Positions 50,543 to 61,164 of a stretch of 64,000 nucleotides of DNA are shown here, piece after piece. The DNA comes from UBA11574 sp963752565 (GTDB lineage Bacteria > Desulfobacterota > Desulfobacteria > Desulfobacterales > UBA11574): NCBI GenBank assembly GCA_963752565.1, contig CAVVZC010000003.1, forward strand, positions 751,752-815,751, read 5' to 3'. Within the stretch, counting starts at the first letter, position 1. Each line of letters begins with the position of its first letter. The notes under the pieces are model-generated. The model searched no databases. It was not told where the DNA came from and saw only the letters and a list, made by a program, of their open reading frames with translations. The position numbers and the translations under genes are program-made.

Positions 50543-52306
50543 TTGTTCTATTTGTTTTATATTTTTATGATTTTTCTCATATCCGGTTGCGGTGGTGGAG
50601 GTGATGATAATTTTTCTTCCGATCCTTCTGAAACCGGATCCGCTTCTTTCAATATAGCGTGGCACGACACTCCTGTTGTTGGGGCTGCAGAAAACACCAT
50701 AATTACGCCGACTATAGATTGTAAAGCTGCCGGTGTTTCGACAATAATATGCGAGGTCTATGACGGATCGAACACCTATCTGACATCTCAAGATTTTGCG
50801 TGTTCTGCAGGTCAGGGGACGATAAACAATGTACCTGTAGGGACAAACAGAGAGATAGTCATCTTAGGAGAGGATGGCAACGGAAATATCTTGTACCATG
50901 GGAAAACTACGGGAATAACGGTTACAGCGGGCGAGATAAACGATGCCGGAACTATTGATACTCATCCTTTTATTGTTTCGGCTTTACTCAGTCCGGCCGA
51001 CGGTTCAGAGGTTACCATCGGCTTTTTTTCAATAAATTGGACTCGTGTAGAAACTGCCTATGAATACCGTATCCAGGTGTCAGAAGACATCAACTTTGAC
51101 TCCACGATTATAAATGATACGACATCTAACACGTCATATACACCTTCAGGTCTTTCAGCATCAACCACATATTACTGGAAGGTCTTTGCTCGTGATATCC
51201 ATGCAAATCAAGGGGTAGAGTCAGATGTATGGAGTTTCACGGTAATTCCGGCAGGGCCATGCACCTATTCCATTTCACCGACGAGCAGGTCATTTCCGTC
51301 TGGTGGCGGTGCAGGCAGTATCAGCGTAACCTCGTCGGCAAGCGGGTGCAGCTGGACCGCTAAAGAGGATGTGGGCTGGATATCGATAACATCCGGCAGC
51401 AGCGGCAGCGGCAACGGGACAGTGGCCTATTCGGTTTCAGCTAACACAAGTTCGAACCCAAGAAGTGCAACGATTACGGTAGCCGGTAAGAGTCACACGG
51501 TGACTCAGGAGGGGGTATCTTGTACTTATTCCATTTCACCGACGAGCAGGTCATTTACATCCAGTGGTGGCACAGGCACTGTCAGCGTGACGGCGCCAAG
51601 CGGCTGTGATTGGACCGCTAAAGAGGATGTGGGCTGGATATCGGTAACATCCGGCAGCAGCGGCAGCGGCAACGGGACAGTGGCCTATTCGGTTTCAGCT
51701 AACACAAGTTCGAACCCGAGAAGTGCAACGATTACGGTAGCCGGTAAGAGTCACACGGTGACTCAGGAGGGGGTATCTTGTACTTATTCCATTTCACCGA
51801 CGAGCAGGTCATTTACGTCCGGTGGTGGCACAGGCACTGTCAGCGTGACGGCGCCAAGCGGCTGTGATTGGACCGCCTCAGAGGATGTGGGCTGGATATC
51901 GGTAACATCCGGCAGCAGCGGCAGCGGCAACGGGACAGTGGCCTATTCGGTTTCAGCCAACACAAGTTCGAACCCAAGAAGTGCAACGATTACGGTAGCC
52001 GGTAAGAGTCACACGGTGACTCAGGAGGGGGTATCTTGTACTTATTCCATTTCACCGACAAGCAGGTCATTTACGTCCAGTGGCGGCACAGGCACTGTCA
52101 GCGTGACTGCGCCAAGCGGCTGCAACTGGACCGCCTCAGCCTCAAAGGATGATAAATGGATAAAGATCACATCCGGCAGCAGCGGCAGCGGCAACGGGAC
52201 AGTGACCTATTCGGTTTCAGCCAACAAGGATAAGAAGAACTCCAGAAGTGCAACGATTACGGTAGCTGGGAAAAGCCATACGGTGACTCAGGATGCCAAA
52301 CAGTGA
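50543..52306 (+). CDS. Lipoprotein with fibronectin-like and four BACON domains
   Basis: The TTG-initiated frame begins FYLFYIFMIFLISGCGGGG, a lipobox (LISGC), so the protein is a lipoprotein. A better N-terminus (ATG at 50497, MRKISIFNTAKVP) is one base out of frame. Residues 130-235 resemble a fibronectin type III module (STTYYWKVFARDIHANQGVE). Four BACON-type repeats of about 86 residues follow (CTYSISPTSRSFTSSGGTGT ... ATITVAGKSHTVTQ). BACON domains are carbohydrate- or mucin-associated beta-sandwiches. Surface adhesion or binding role suggested. Confidence 0.8.
   Translation: MFYLFYIFMIFLISGCGGGGDDNFSSDPSETGSASFNIAWHDTPVVGAAENTIITPTIDCKAAGVSTIICEVYDGSNTYLTSQDFACSAGQGTINNVPVGTNREIVILGEDGNGNILYHGKTTGITVTAGEINDAGTIDTHPFIVSALLSPADGSEVTIGFFSINWTRVETAYEYRIQVSEDINFDSTIINDTTSNTSYTPSGLSASTTYYWKVFARDIHANQGVESDVWSFTVIPAGPCTYSISPTSRSFPSGGGAGSISVTSSASGCSWTAKEDVGWISITSGSSGSGNGTVAYSVSANTSSNPRSATITVAGKSHTVTQEGVSCTYSISPTSRSFTSSGGTGTVSVTAPSGCDWTAKEDVGWISVTSGSSGSGNGTVAYSVSANTSSNPRSATITVAGKSHTVTQEGVSCTYSISPTSRSFTSGGGTGTVSVTAPSGCDWTASEDVGWISVTSGSSGSGNGTVAYSVSANTSSNPRSATITVAGKSHTVTQEGVSCTYSISPTSRSFTSSGGTGTVSVTAPSGCNWTASASKDDKWIKITSGSSGSGNGTVTYSVSANKDKKNSRSATITVAGKSHTVTQDAKQ
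51259..52295 (+). repeat. Four tandem 258-bp BACON repeats
   Basis: Near-identical DNA units start at about 51259, 51518, 51776 and 52034. Long stretches, such as the one beginning ACATCCGGCAGCAGCGGCAG, are identical between units, which shows recent tandem duplication or gene conversion. The fourth unit differs in its centre. Confidence 0.85.
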
Positions 52307-52468
52307 CGACGATGACTGATTTTTGACCTTTTGGAATTGAAAAGTGATGCTGAAAATATGTCAAGATGATAGTTGGAATGAAAACCTGATAGATGACATC
52401 ATGAGTTCTTGTTAAAGGCTTGCAAAATATGAACAAGAATATGACCTGGCTCCCAAACCGTTGATATC

Positions 52469-52527
52469 AGAAATGCAACCATTACGTTAGCCGGGTGGAG
52501 TCACAAGGTTCGCCAGGAGGGATTTAA
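52469..52527 (+). pseudogene. Isolated remnant of a BACON repeat end
   Basis: Encodes RNATITLAGWSHKVRQEGFK, matching the end of each BACON unit (RSATITVAGKSHTVTQEG). It lies 160 bp past the lipoprotein stop and shows an older, more diverged copy. Confidence 0.65.
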
Positions 52528-52588
52528 AGATTAAGAAAACCTAAATTCGGATATTCTCTTCATCAGAATCGATACTTAACATTATTAA

Positions 52589-54208
52589 ATGGAAATAGTG
52601 AGGCGTTTACAGTTGCTTTTATTGACAAACAACCTGTGCAGACTCATCAGCTTTTTTCTGACCTTTCAAATAATTATTCTGCTGCCAAAGTTCTGGGTAA
52701 ACGACTCCCCTGGGCTTGCAGCTGCAGAACAGATTCAGACCCTGCAAAAACAAGTTGAGAAAAGGGTTGAATTTGATGTCGATCAAGATCTGAGTTCTCA
52801 AATAACGACACCGATGGTTACTATACCATCGGTTAGGGCTGACCAGACAGCGGAAAAGACAAAACCGGATTTGAATAAAGCCAAGAAAAGGAAGCTAACC
52901 TTGGAGGCCGCCATCAACCGAGCTCTGGAAGCCAATCGGGGCCTGAGAGATGTCATGGATCAGGTAGAAGGGACTCGCCTTTCTCTTGTTGCTGTAGAGT
53001 CGGAATTTGAGCTTAAAATAGTTCCTGCCGGTGAGGCAAGGATAACTGGCGACAGTGATGAGGGTTCTACCGATAGCCTGGGAGCGGGAATTTCCCTGCA
53101 AAAAAAATTCGATGTGGGTACTGATATTATGATTACCCCACAAACACGAAAGACGGACGACCTCTATAACACTGGTGTGGATACGAGACTTATTCAACCG
53201 CTGCTGCGGGGCTTTGGCAAGGAATTTAACCTGTCGGGAGTGCGCAGTGCTGAATTTGGGACCCGCTCGGCACAGCGCAGCCTCTACTTGAGACAGGTGA
53301 GTACCGTGCTTTTGACCATAGGTGCTGTTTACGATGTTGTCAGACAAAGAGAGTTATTTCAACTCAATGAAGAGTCGGCCTTGAGGCTTCGAGTCCACGC
53401 CGAGGCAGCGAGTGCAAAAAACAAGATTGGCCTTGCCACCCAGATCGACGTTTACCGTGCAGGCTTTCAGCAGAAACAGGCAGAGGACAACTTGAACACT
53501 GCACGCGAAGCTTATCGAGATGCTCTTGATAATCTGAAGATCTTACTTTCGCTGCCCCTTGAAGAAGAAATAGAGGTAGAAGCGCCACTTAATTATAACC
53601 TTGTAAGGATTACAAAGGAACAAGCCGTGAGTACAGGGCTCAAGAACCGCGTTGAACTGGATCAAGCAAAAGACAACATCCGGGAATCAGAGCGCTTGTC
53701 AAGAGTGGCCAAACATAACATCTGGCCTAATTTGGATGTGGTGTTGAATTACTCGCGGTTCGGCAGCGGGGAGAACTTTGGAAATAGCACTGGATTTGAT
53801 CAGGGCTCCTGGAATGTAGGTCTCGTAACCTCAACTGACCTTGCCCGAACAGTGGAGCGTGCTGCCTATGATCAAAGCCTGCTTAATGTACAGGGTGCAC
53901 AACGCAACTATAATCTCCTGCGCGATGAGGTGGCCAGGGAAGTCAAAAGGAATTTCAGAAATCTTCGCGGTTCTGAAAATAGTATTGCGATCCAGGAGGA
54001 GCAGATCAGACAGTCTAAAGGGCAGCTTGCGCTTGCACAAGTAAAATTCAGGTTTGGGCTGGCAAATAATTTTGATCTAATTGATGCTGAAACAAAACTT
54101 CGTATTGCGCAGACGAATCTGCTTTCAGCGGTACTTAACTATATCGTAGGCACCAATCGATTGAGGGCTGCAATGGGGACTTTGCTTGAAAGGCCTAAGA
54201 AATTCTGA
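52589..54208 (+). CDS. TolC-family outer-membrane efflux protein
   Basis: A 539-residue protein with an N-terminal hydrophobic segment (LISFFLTFQIIILLPKFW) and the TolC pattern: LTLEAAINRALEANRGLRDV near 105, long helical repeats and LAQVKFRFGLANNFDLIDAE near 500. Forms the trimeric outer-membrane channel of a tripartite exporter. Its stop overlaps the adaptor start (ATGA), and an ABC transporter follows. Confidence 0.9.
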   Translation: MEIVRRLQLLLLTNNLCRLISFFLTFQIIILLPKFWVNDSPGLAAAEQIQTLQKQVEKRVEFDVDQDLSSQITTPMVTIPSVRADQTAEKTKPDLNKAKKRKLTLEAAINRALEANRGLRDVMDQVEGTRLSLVAVESEFELKIVPAGEARITGDSDEGSTDSLGAGISLQKKFDVGTDIMITPQTRKTDDLYNTGVDTRLIQPLLRGFGKEFNLSGVRSAEFGTRSAQRSLYLRQVSTVLLTIGAVYDVVRQRELFQLNEESALRLRVHAEAASAKNKIGLATQIDVYRAGFQQKQAEDNLNTAREAYRDALDNLKILLSLPLEEEIEVEAPLNYNLVRITKEQAVSTGLKNRVELDQAKDNIRESERLSRVAKHNIWPNLDVVLNYSRFGSGENFGNSTGFDQGSWNVGLVTSTDLARTVERAAYDQSLLNVQGAQRNYNLLRDEVAREVKRNFRNLRGSENSIAIQEEQIRQSKGQLALAQVKFRFGLANNFDLIDAETKLRIAQTNLLSAVLNYIVGTNRLRAAMGTLLERPKKF

Positions 54209-55680
54209 TGACACGGACGAGAAATCATAAATTGTTAGTTTTTATTCTGGTCCCGGTAGCGACCTTTGTGCTGGTTGTGGATTACGGGTAAAAGGCCTGA
54301 AGATGCCCCTGTTCTTTCAGTAAAAGTGGCAAAGAAAAGTTTTTCTGTGTTGGTTGAGGCTGTTGGAGAACTGGATGCGGCAAGGTCCACGGTCCTTTTT
54401 TCTCAGATCCGTGGCGATCGTGGAAAAATTGTTTCTATCATTTTCGATGGGACCAGAGTTAAAAAAGGTGATGTACTTGTACGCCTTGATCCGACATTTT
54501 TTGAGGAAGAAGTAACCCGTCTCACAGCCAAGGTTCACGAGTGGGAAGCTGTGGTGTCAGCACATGAGCAGATACTGGAATGGGAAAAGGTTCAAGCGGA
54601 GCGGGAGACAAAGACACTGGAATTCGATTTACGTGCCGCTCGGTTGGATCTTATAAAATTGGAGAAGGGAGAGGGCCCGCTGGAACTCTATCGTTTGAAA
54701 GGAGCGGCTCAAGAGGCGAAACAGGATTGGAAAGAGAAAGAGGGATACCTTGTGGAGCTTAAAACGCTTGAGAAACGAGGCTATGTCAACATAACGGAGA
54801 TCGCTCAGGTACAAAACAAGGTTTCAGATGCAAAAGAGGCTTATGAGGTAGCAAAACGCCAGCATGAAAGCTACCGGGATTACGTACTGCCTTCTTTGAT
54901 TGAGAATGCACATGCTCAGGTTGCACGAGCCAAGATGAACCTGGAGCAATTTAAAAAAGGGGCTGGATTCAAAATAGGAAAGGATATGGCGGCTTTACGG
55001 AAGGCCCAGCAAAATCAGGAAAGCACGACTTCTTCATTGAAGACTGCCCAGGCGGAGCTTGAACGAACGGTCATTCGGGCGCCAATTCCAGGTATTGCGG
55101 TTTTACCGGAAGGCTTTCCGGGGAGGTAAAAAGCGAAAACCACGTATCGGTGATATCGTGTGGCAGAACCAGCCGCTTGTCTATCTGCCAGATGTATCCG
55201 AGATGGTGGTGAAGACTCAGATACGCGAGATTGATCTCCATAAGGTCGGTATTGGCAAAAGGGCTATGATTCTTGTGGATGCATATCCGGGTCTCAGACT
55301 CCTTGGAGAGGTGCAGGTCCATTGGTGTATTAGCGGAATCGCGAGCTGAATCTCACACGGCCGACAAGCATTTTCAGGTTGTTGTTGCGGTTAGAGAAAA
55401 AGATCAGCGGTTAAGACCTGGCATGACAGCCCGGGTGGAAATAGAGTGTGCAAAAGTTGAAAATGCACTAAGTATTCCTATTCATGCCGTTTTCAACGAC
55501 AAAGGCAGGAGTTATTGTTACGTTGACACGCAAACCAGCTACGAGAAACGCGAGGTATCTATTGGTGCCCAGAGCGAGGATTGGGCACAAGTTCTCGCAG
55601 GATTGAAAGAGGGCGAACGTGTGGCTCTGTCTCAACCACCTCCAAATGAGATTCGAGAAGGGAGCGGGCTGTCTCTGTAA
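54208..55680 (+). pseudogene. HlyD/MacA-type periplasmic adaptor, frameshifted
   Basis: Starts RTRNHKLLVFILVPVATFVL (membrane anchor); TAA near 54290 needs one shift. Then LFSQIRGDRGKIVSIIFDG (lipoyl half), a long coiled coil (about 54500-55060), QAELERTVIRAPIPGIAVL (second lipoyl half), a shift near 55100, VDAYPGLRLLGEVQ, another shift near 55325 and LRPGMTARVEIECAKVENAL to 55680. Three or four indels in one gene. It links TolC with the MacB-type ABC transporter. Confidence 0.8.
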
Positions 55681-55695
55681 AAGGATTAAAACCCG

Positions 55696-56391
55696 ATGAA
55701 CGGTTGTGAGAAAATTGTTGAAACCCTGGGGATAAGGAAAGTATATGAGATGGGTCCGAATAGGGTTGAAGCCCTTCGGGGTCTGGATTTCTCTGTACAC
55801 TCCGGGGAATTTGTTGGAATAATGGGGCCGTCGGGATCCGGGAAATCGACGTTAATGCACATTCTCGGATGTTTGGAGAGAGCAACAGAAGGCATCTATT
55901 TACTGGGCGGACAAGATATTTCGAGTGTCTCAGACCGTGATTTGTCGTTAATGCGTGCGAATCAAATCGGATTTGTTTTTCAGACCTTCAGCTTGATTTC
56001 TCAATATAATGTGTTTGAGAATGTGGAAATACCTTTTCTTTACAGGAAAGAAACCAGGAATAAAGCGAGGTCCCTTGCTGAAAAGGCCATAGAGCGTGTA
56101 GGATTATCTGCACGGCGTCACCACAGGCCATCAGAACTTTCCGGGGGAGAAATGCAGCGCGTTGCCATTGCCCGGGCGCTTGCTGTGGACCCGCTGCTTA
56201 TTTTGGCAGATGAACCCACAGGAAATCTGGATTCGGAAACGAGCAAAAACATCATCTCGCTCTTTCAAGATCTGAATGAGCAGGGCACCACTTTGATTGT
56301 GGTGACCCACGAAAAAGAAGTCGCCTCCCACTGCCAAACAATTTATCACCTTCTCGATGGGCAAATTGTTAATGACGAGGGTCGTTCATGA
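55696..56391 (+). CDS. MacB-type ABC transporter ATPase
   Basis: A 231-residue ATPase: Walker A (GPSGSGKST), Q-loop (GFVFQTFSLISQ), signature LSGGEMQRVAIARAL, Walker B (LLILADEPTGNLD), H-loop (IVVTHEKEV). Overlaps the permease start by 4 bp. Part of the TolC-adaptor-ABC operon. Confidence 0.93.
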   Translation: MNGCEKIVETLGIRKVYEMGPNRVEALRGLDFSVHSGEFVGIMGPSGSGKSTLMHILGCLERATEGIYLLGGQDISSVSDRDLSLMRANQIGFVFQTFSLISQYNVFENVEIPFLYRKETRNKARSLAEKAIERVGLSARRHHRPSELSGGEMQRVAIARALAVDPLLILADEPTGNLDSETSKNIISLFQDLNEQGTTLIVVTHEKEVASHCQTIYHLLDGQIVNDEGRS

Positions 56392-57621
56392 AGTGGGACC
56401 AAATCATGCGCGACGCGTGGCGTGCATTATTTCGACACAGGCTGAGGAGCTTCCTGAGTTCTCTGGGAATAGTTTTTGCGGTTGTGGCAGTCGTTGCCAT
56501 GCTGTCAATTGCCGAGGGAGCAAAGCAAGAAATTCTGGACCAGATAGAGAGACTCGGAACCAATAGTATTATTGTACGGAGCTTGCAGCTTACCAGAGCT
56601 CAGGAGACCGCTGCTCGCAGGCGCCTGTCCCATGGCCTTGTCCTTTCAGATGCAAACGCGCTGAAGAAGGCGATTCATACAATCTCCAGTGTAGCCTCAG
56701 TTAAGGAAGTAAAGGCTTCTCTTTCTATATCCATTGCACAAGACCCATTTGAAATACTCGCCATCACAGAATCATACCAGGTGGCAAAGAACTTGGCCGT
56801 CAAGCAAGGAAGATTCGTTTGCATTACAGATGTTGTTCGAAAAAATCTTGTATGTGTTTTAGGGGAAGAAGTGAGCAGATTGCTTGGGGACAGTGGTCAT
56901 TTGGGAGGGGTGTTGCGACTGGAAAATCGCACATATCGAATTGTGGGAATTCTGCAAAAGCGCCAATGGATGCGCAGCAAGTCACCAGCGTTGGCCGTTC
57001 GCAATTACAACCGGGCCATTTTCATCCCTATCGGGACCGAAGTGATGGATGTCCATGGACAGAATAAGTTTGGAGAGATATCGGAGATTTGGCTTCAAGG
57101 TTGCGCGAAATGGAAATGTTCAGGCATGTGCCGAAGCGGTAAGGAGAATACTGAACCGAAAGCATGGGGGGGTTGAGGATTTCCAGGTTATCGTACCACA
57201 AGAACTACTGATTCAAGCGCAGAAAACCCAACGCATTTTCAATATAATACTTGGATGTATCGCTGGTATCTCGCTTCTTGTAGGAGGCATCGGCATCATG
57301 AACACCATGCTGGCGAGCGTAGCGGAGCGGACAAGAGAGATCGGAATCAGGCGGGCAATTGGAGCTGCCCAAAAACACATCGTGCTGCAGTTTCTTTGTG
57401 AAGCCATCGTGCTAACAGCAACAGGTGGATGCATTGGTATTATCCTGGGAGCGGGAAGTGCTCTAATCATTAGCAAGGTTGCCGGCTGGAAAACAGTATT
57501 AACTGTCTGGTCGGTGATCGTCTCAATTGTAATGGCCGGTGGTGTGGGCCTGGTTTCAGGTTTGTATCCGGCCATAAAAGCGGCTCGTCTTGAGCCGGTA
57601 AGAGCATTACGGCATGAGTAA
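56388..57621 (+). pseudogene. MacB-type ABC permease, single frameshift
   Basis: Frame 1: membrane helix RSFLSSLGIVFAVVAVVAML, periplasmic domain to IFIPIGTEVMDVHGQNKFGE. A shift near 57095 moves to the frame ending 57621, which has FNIILGCIAGISLLVGGIGI, VAERTREIGIRRAIGA (FtsX core) and GLYPAIKAARLEPVRALRHE. Length fits MacB-type permeases without fused ATPase. One indel, possibly a sequencing error. Confidence 0.85.
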
Positions 57622-58228
57622 TATAAGCTGGCGATTCGAAAGCTCATGCGATAGAGATCCATACGATTCCGCCTTCTATTTCTTCCACAAAGCACGCACC
57701 CTGAAATCCAATAGAATTTCACAGCTCAATAGTTGACCTGCACATACCCTTGCTGACTTTTGCAAAACCTAGTTGTATACAAACTATTAAACATTTAACT
57801 AATTGATATCACGACTTCTGATCGAGCTTCAAAAATGGACAGCACTATGTGCCACGAGGCTGCACAGAAGATATCCGCGGGGCGGGACTGGAGTCGGCTT
57901 GCAGGAGCAGGCTCCAAAACACCTCAAGCTGCATTGGTAAAGAGCCATTGTGATGAGCGTGAAGGAAAAGGTCTCGCCGGACGGAAAAGCCAGCATCAGA
58001 TTAATTACAGAAGATTATCATTTGCCTGTGAGTATCCAGATTTAAAATTAGTGGTTCGGCTCCGTTCCAGCGCCTTGTTCGGTTTATTTTTCAATGTAAT
58101 TTTCTTTTTCTCGATTTTCTTTGATGTTGTCTCAACCTGGATCTTTATTCGTCCCTTCTTTTTGAACAAAGAGAAAAGGGTGCAAATTGGTATATTCGCC
58201 CATGTTCTGATTCGTGAGTTACTATTGA
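57622..58228. other. Intergenic region without convincing gene
   Basis: About 600 bp between the ABC permease and the convergent glycosyltransferase. One open frame (57835-58242) lacks a ribosome-binding site and family likeness and is not annotated. Confidence 0.5.
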
Positions 58229-59185
58229 TTAAGATATGGTGATTACCTCGTCCGGTCTGATGAAAAGACTCCTATTCCTTTCCACATTCGACGCGGTCTG
58301 AAAAACTCCTCTTCCATGCGTCCAATAACCCCTCAACTCCCCAAAAGACCATATCATGGTTATGGGTAAGAGATAAAAAAATTCTGCAGGAGAAATATGG
58401 AATTTGACGATCCGCCAATAGGACCTCAAAGCTCTCAGATACCGTAAAATAAAGAGGCAGGGAATAAGAGCCGAAAAACACAAACGTTTCAAAGGGCTCC
58501 ATCCTCTCGAGCGCAATGCGCCCAGCGCTTGACCTTGAGGGATCATAATGCTTTTTATACCCCACCAGTAGGAAGCTTCCCAATGGTACATGACCGCTCT
58601 TGTCTCTAAATAAAACTTGTGTCCTTGCTTCCTCAAACTTACTTGCATCAGACTTGTCGCGATGAGGTCTTCTATAAGTTTCTTCCCCCTGGAAATGAGA
58701 ATCGCCCTGGGAAAGGCGCTATTATATCCAGCGATGTATTTTACTTCCCCGGATTGCTCTTGTCCCATCCATTCACCGTAGGTAACATAATTGGCTGCTT
58801 TCGCGATGGCCGAAAACTTATTCCCATTGCATATCGACGGCCCCACTCCGCTCCAACCTTCCCTGAGTCTGTTTAACATATGCTCAAAACAATCCTGTAA
58901 CGGAAGGCAATGGTCTTCCATAATAACAACATAAGAAGTTGTGCTGTTCAAGATCCCTAAATGCCTGGCTTCATGAAGTAAGATGGACTCCCCACCCTCA
59001 ATTAAGACGACATCCGGGTACTGAGCAAAAAATGATTCTGGTAGCGAAAAGGAGTCTTTTGTTTTGCAGATGAAGATAACCTCAAGCTGAAGTCTTATGG
59101 TCTGTCTCTCAACACACTCATGGAGTTTCTCAACTTCTTTGTAAGTATCAAGGGCAGCAATGATCACTGAGAATTCCTTCACCAT
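58229..59185 (-). CDS. GT2-family glycosyltransferase
   Basis: A 318-residue protein starting KEFSVIIAALDTYKEVEKLH (nucleotide-sugar-binding strand), with LHEARHLGILNSTTSYVVIM EDH, an acidic motif in place of DxD, and a C-terminal hydrophobic region (PCLFILRYLRALRSYW, FFYLLPITMIWSFGE) that may anchor it to the membrane. AGAGGTGTAAAAA precedes the ATG. Sugar and acceptor unknown. Confidence 0.82.
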   Translation of the reverse strand: MVKEFSVIIAALDTYKEVEKLHECVERQTIRLQLEVIFICKTKDSFSLPESFFAQYPDVVLIEGGESILLHEARHLGILNSTTSYVVIMEDHCLPLQDCFEHMLNRLREGWSGVGPSICNGNKFSAIAKAANYVTYGEWMGQEQSGEVKYIAGYNSAFPRAILISRGKKLIEDLIATSLMQVSLRKQGHKFYLETRAVMYHWEASYWWGIKSIMIPQGQALGALRSRGWSPLKRLCFSALIPCLFILRYLRALRSYWRIVKFHISPAEFFYLLPITMIWSFGELRGYWTHGRGVFQTASNVERNRSLFIRPDEVITIS

Positions 59186-59404
59186 TTTTTACACCTCTCA
59201 AAATTATTGTATCCTCCTCCAAACCTCTCTTCCCGGGAAGTAAAGATACGACCTGGAGTAATGATCATAGAGATTGTACAGGTTCGCCCTTCAGCAATCT
59301 CATTATAAGTTTGGATAAACTAACACCACAAGTTTGGGATCGAAAGTGAGCTTGGAATATTCAAATATTTTCCAGTAAGTTGTTTATTTAATTAATCTAT
59401 TAAA

Positions 59405-59862
59405 CCTTCAGCTAAGCTGAAGGTCCCAGCTTTGCTATGCAGGTATGTGAGTTTATATTTACCGCCCTGCCTGTCCCGACAACGGGGTGTCCCGCCCCTG
59501 CGGGGCTTCGCTCAAGACACAGAGGACGCAGAGAATAATAATTTTTCCATTGCCGTTGACCCCGCTTGATGCGGGACAGGGACGCCGGCAATGGAAAAGT
59601 ACTAAGCAGCTTACGCTGCGAAAACGATAAAAGACATCAATTCTTTGGTTGCAAGGTGCCAATACGGGCATTTTATTACCCGAAGGGTTGAGTCGTTTTG
59701 CTTTTCGGCGTCCTCCGTCCCGGAGATAGCGGAGCCTATCCTTCGGGGTCAGCGAAAAGCAAAAAATAAACAAAAACTCTGCGCTCTCTGCGGCTCTGCG
59801 GTGAATAAATTTTTATAAAGACCCTTTTAGGGTCACAATCATGCCACCCCTTTTAGGGGTGG
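59405..59862. repeat. Cluster of intergenic inverted repeats
   Basis: Perfect or near-perfect hairpins: CCTTCAGCT/AGCTGAAGG at 59405-59423; TTTTCCATTGCCG (59543) with CGGCAATGGAAAA (59586) enclosing CCCGC-TTGAT-GCGGG; ACCCTTTTAGGGT at 59821; CCACCCCTTTTAGGGGTGG at 59844-59862. Pieces such as AGACACAGAGGACGCAGAGA and CTCTGCGGCTCTGCGGTGAA resemble repeats scattered between genes of many environmental bacteria. A frame through it (59459-59773) is not a gene. Confidence 0.7.
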
Positions 59863-59886
59863 TTATTGACTGTATGATATCCCCCG

Positions 59887-60753
59887 TCAAGGTAATTTAT
59901 TGTCAGAAGGGTATAAGGATAAGGCAGGGGGGGTTGTTTTATAGTTTTTGTATGCATTTTTCCAGTTTCTGGTGATAATCTCATTTGTGATTTTTTCTTC
60001 ACCAAAATTATCTCTATAATGACCACAATAGGCGCATAACACCTTTAATTGTTTTCTTAATTCCCGGTCATTTAGTGATGAAAGATTCTTAATGCCAACA
60101 TCAAAACCGAACACTCGATCAATATCTGCCCCTGGACTGCAAGGGTAGTAACCGTACTTTGTCATTCCTATCCCACACACTTCGGTTTGAAAGCATCCCC
60201 TGGAAAAATCTGATTTCCTATATTCTTCCAAGTCAATTGGCGCTATGTTATAGCCGGTATATTCATGAATAGGCGAATTTTTCGATGTATTTGTGACTAT
60301 AAGCCATTCAGGCAACCTGGACAGGATAGCCTCTACGGTTCTACCATAACCATTTGTCCATAAAACTATTCGACATGATGGATTGAAATCCTTATATTTT
60401 TTCAATATTTCCAGAATTTCGAACAGCTGTGGATGCAATGTCGGCTCTCCTCCTATAACTGTAATTTGTAACCATTTCCAATTTCGTGCAATTGTTTCAT
60501 GAATAAAATGTTCAACTTGTTCAGGGGAGATGTCCTCGTGAGCCGGGGCTTGTTTGACAGAACGGTTGCAATTCAGACAATGTAAGTTGCATCTAAATGT
60601 AATATTGAGTTCTATGATATCTTTGGAAAGATCCCAGGAAAAAATGGAGGGGAACGTCTGCCAGCGCCACAAATTAATTTTTTCGAGCAAATTCCTTAAA
60701 GCGGAATTTTTCGGGATTTTTCTTCTTGCCAGAAATTTTATTTTTCGAAGCAT
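59887..60753 (-). CDS. Radical SAM protein with C-terminal Cys cluster
   Basis: About 288 residues. ELNITFRCNLHCLNCNRSVK carries CxxxCxxC, and ITVIGGEPTLHPQLFEIL the SAM-binding GGEP. The C-terminal part has further Cys (RGCFQTEVCGIGMTKYGYYP, then CSPG, and VLCAYCGHYRDNFG), as in SPASM/twitch-type auxiliary cluster domains of peptide-modifying enzymes. The ATG at 60753 is used; a TTG at 60789 is in frame. A possible precursor peptide gene lies 500 bp upstream on the same strand. Confidence 0.8.
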   Translation of the reverse strand: MLRKIKFLARRKIPKNSALRNLLEKINLWRWQTFPSIFSWDLSKDIIELNITFRCNLHCLNCNRSVKQAPAHEDISPEQVEHFIHETIARNWKWLQITVIGGEPTLHPQLFEILEILKKYKDFNPSCRIVLWTNGYGRTVEAILSRLPEWLIVTNTSKNSPIHEYTGYNIAPIDLEEYRKSDFSRGCFQTEVCGIGMTKYGYYPCSPGADIDRVFGFDVGIKNLSSLNDRELRKQLKVLCAYCGHYRDNFGEEKITNEIITRNWKNAYKNYKTTPPALSLYPSDNKLP

Positions 60754-60789
60754 TTTGAGGAATATACTCCATGGTATTGGAATCGTCAA

Positions 60790-61130
60790 ACAACTTTCTT
60801 ACAGCAGGTTCTGATACGCCAAGAGGCTATTGCCGTTTTGATTGTCTATGAAAAACCTTCTTTATTTTATCTCCCATATAATTGCATGATGAAACACTCC
60901 TACTACTTATAGCTTTGCTAACCCGCTAAAGTAAAAATATCTTACCATAACCACAACCTAAAGCCATTGCGTACTGATTTTTGTGCTGATTACATATATC
61001 CTATTTCTTACAAAAATACAAAAAAGGCAAGCCCGGTAAAATGGATTTGCCCTATTGAAAAACGATATCACAGGTTCTGAACCCACTGTTAAAATGTTGG
61101 ATACATCGCAGCTATCAAAAGTTAGAAATT
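60790..61130. other. Intergenic region without recognised gene
   Basis: AT-rich spacer between the radical SAM gene and the hairpin behind the small peptide gene. No PqqD-like or transporter gene was found. Confidence 0.45.
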
Positions 61131-61164
61131 AAAAGGGCAGAGCCATTGCTGATCCTGCCCCTTT
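61131..61164 (-). terminator. Hairpin terminator behind the small peptide gene
   Basis: On the minus strand an AAAGGGGCAG stem pairs with CTGCCCTTTT, followed by TTAATTTCT. It lies about 100 bp after the stop of the peptide at 61261, so that gene probably makes a short monocistronic transcript. Confidence 0.5.

Noticed and set aside
51259..52295. Possible CRISPR-like or minisatellite array
   Set aside because: The repeats are in frame, 258 bp long and encode BACON domains; no spacer structure.
57835..58242. Plus-strand frame of 135 codons with a hydrophobic segment
   Set aside because: No Shine-Dalgarno, no family likeness, low-complexity content, and overlaps the convergent glycosyltransferase.
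59459..59773. Minus-strand frame of 104 codons
   Set aside because: Lies entirely within palindromic intergenic repeats; composition is not protein-like.
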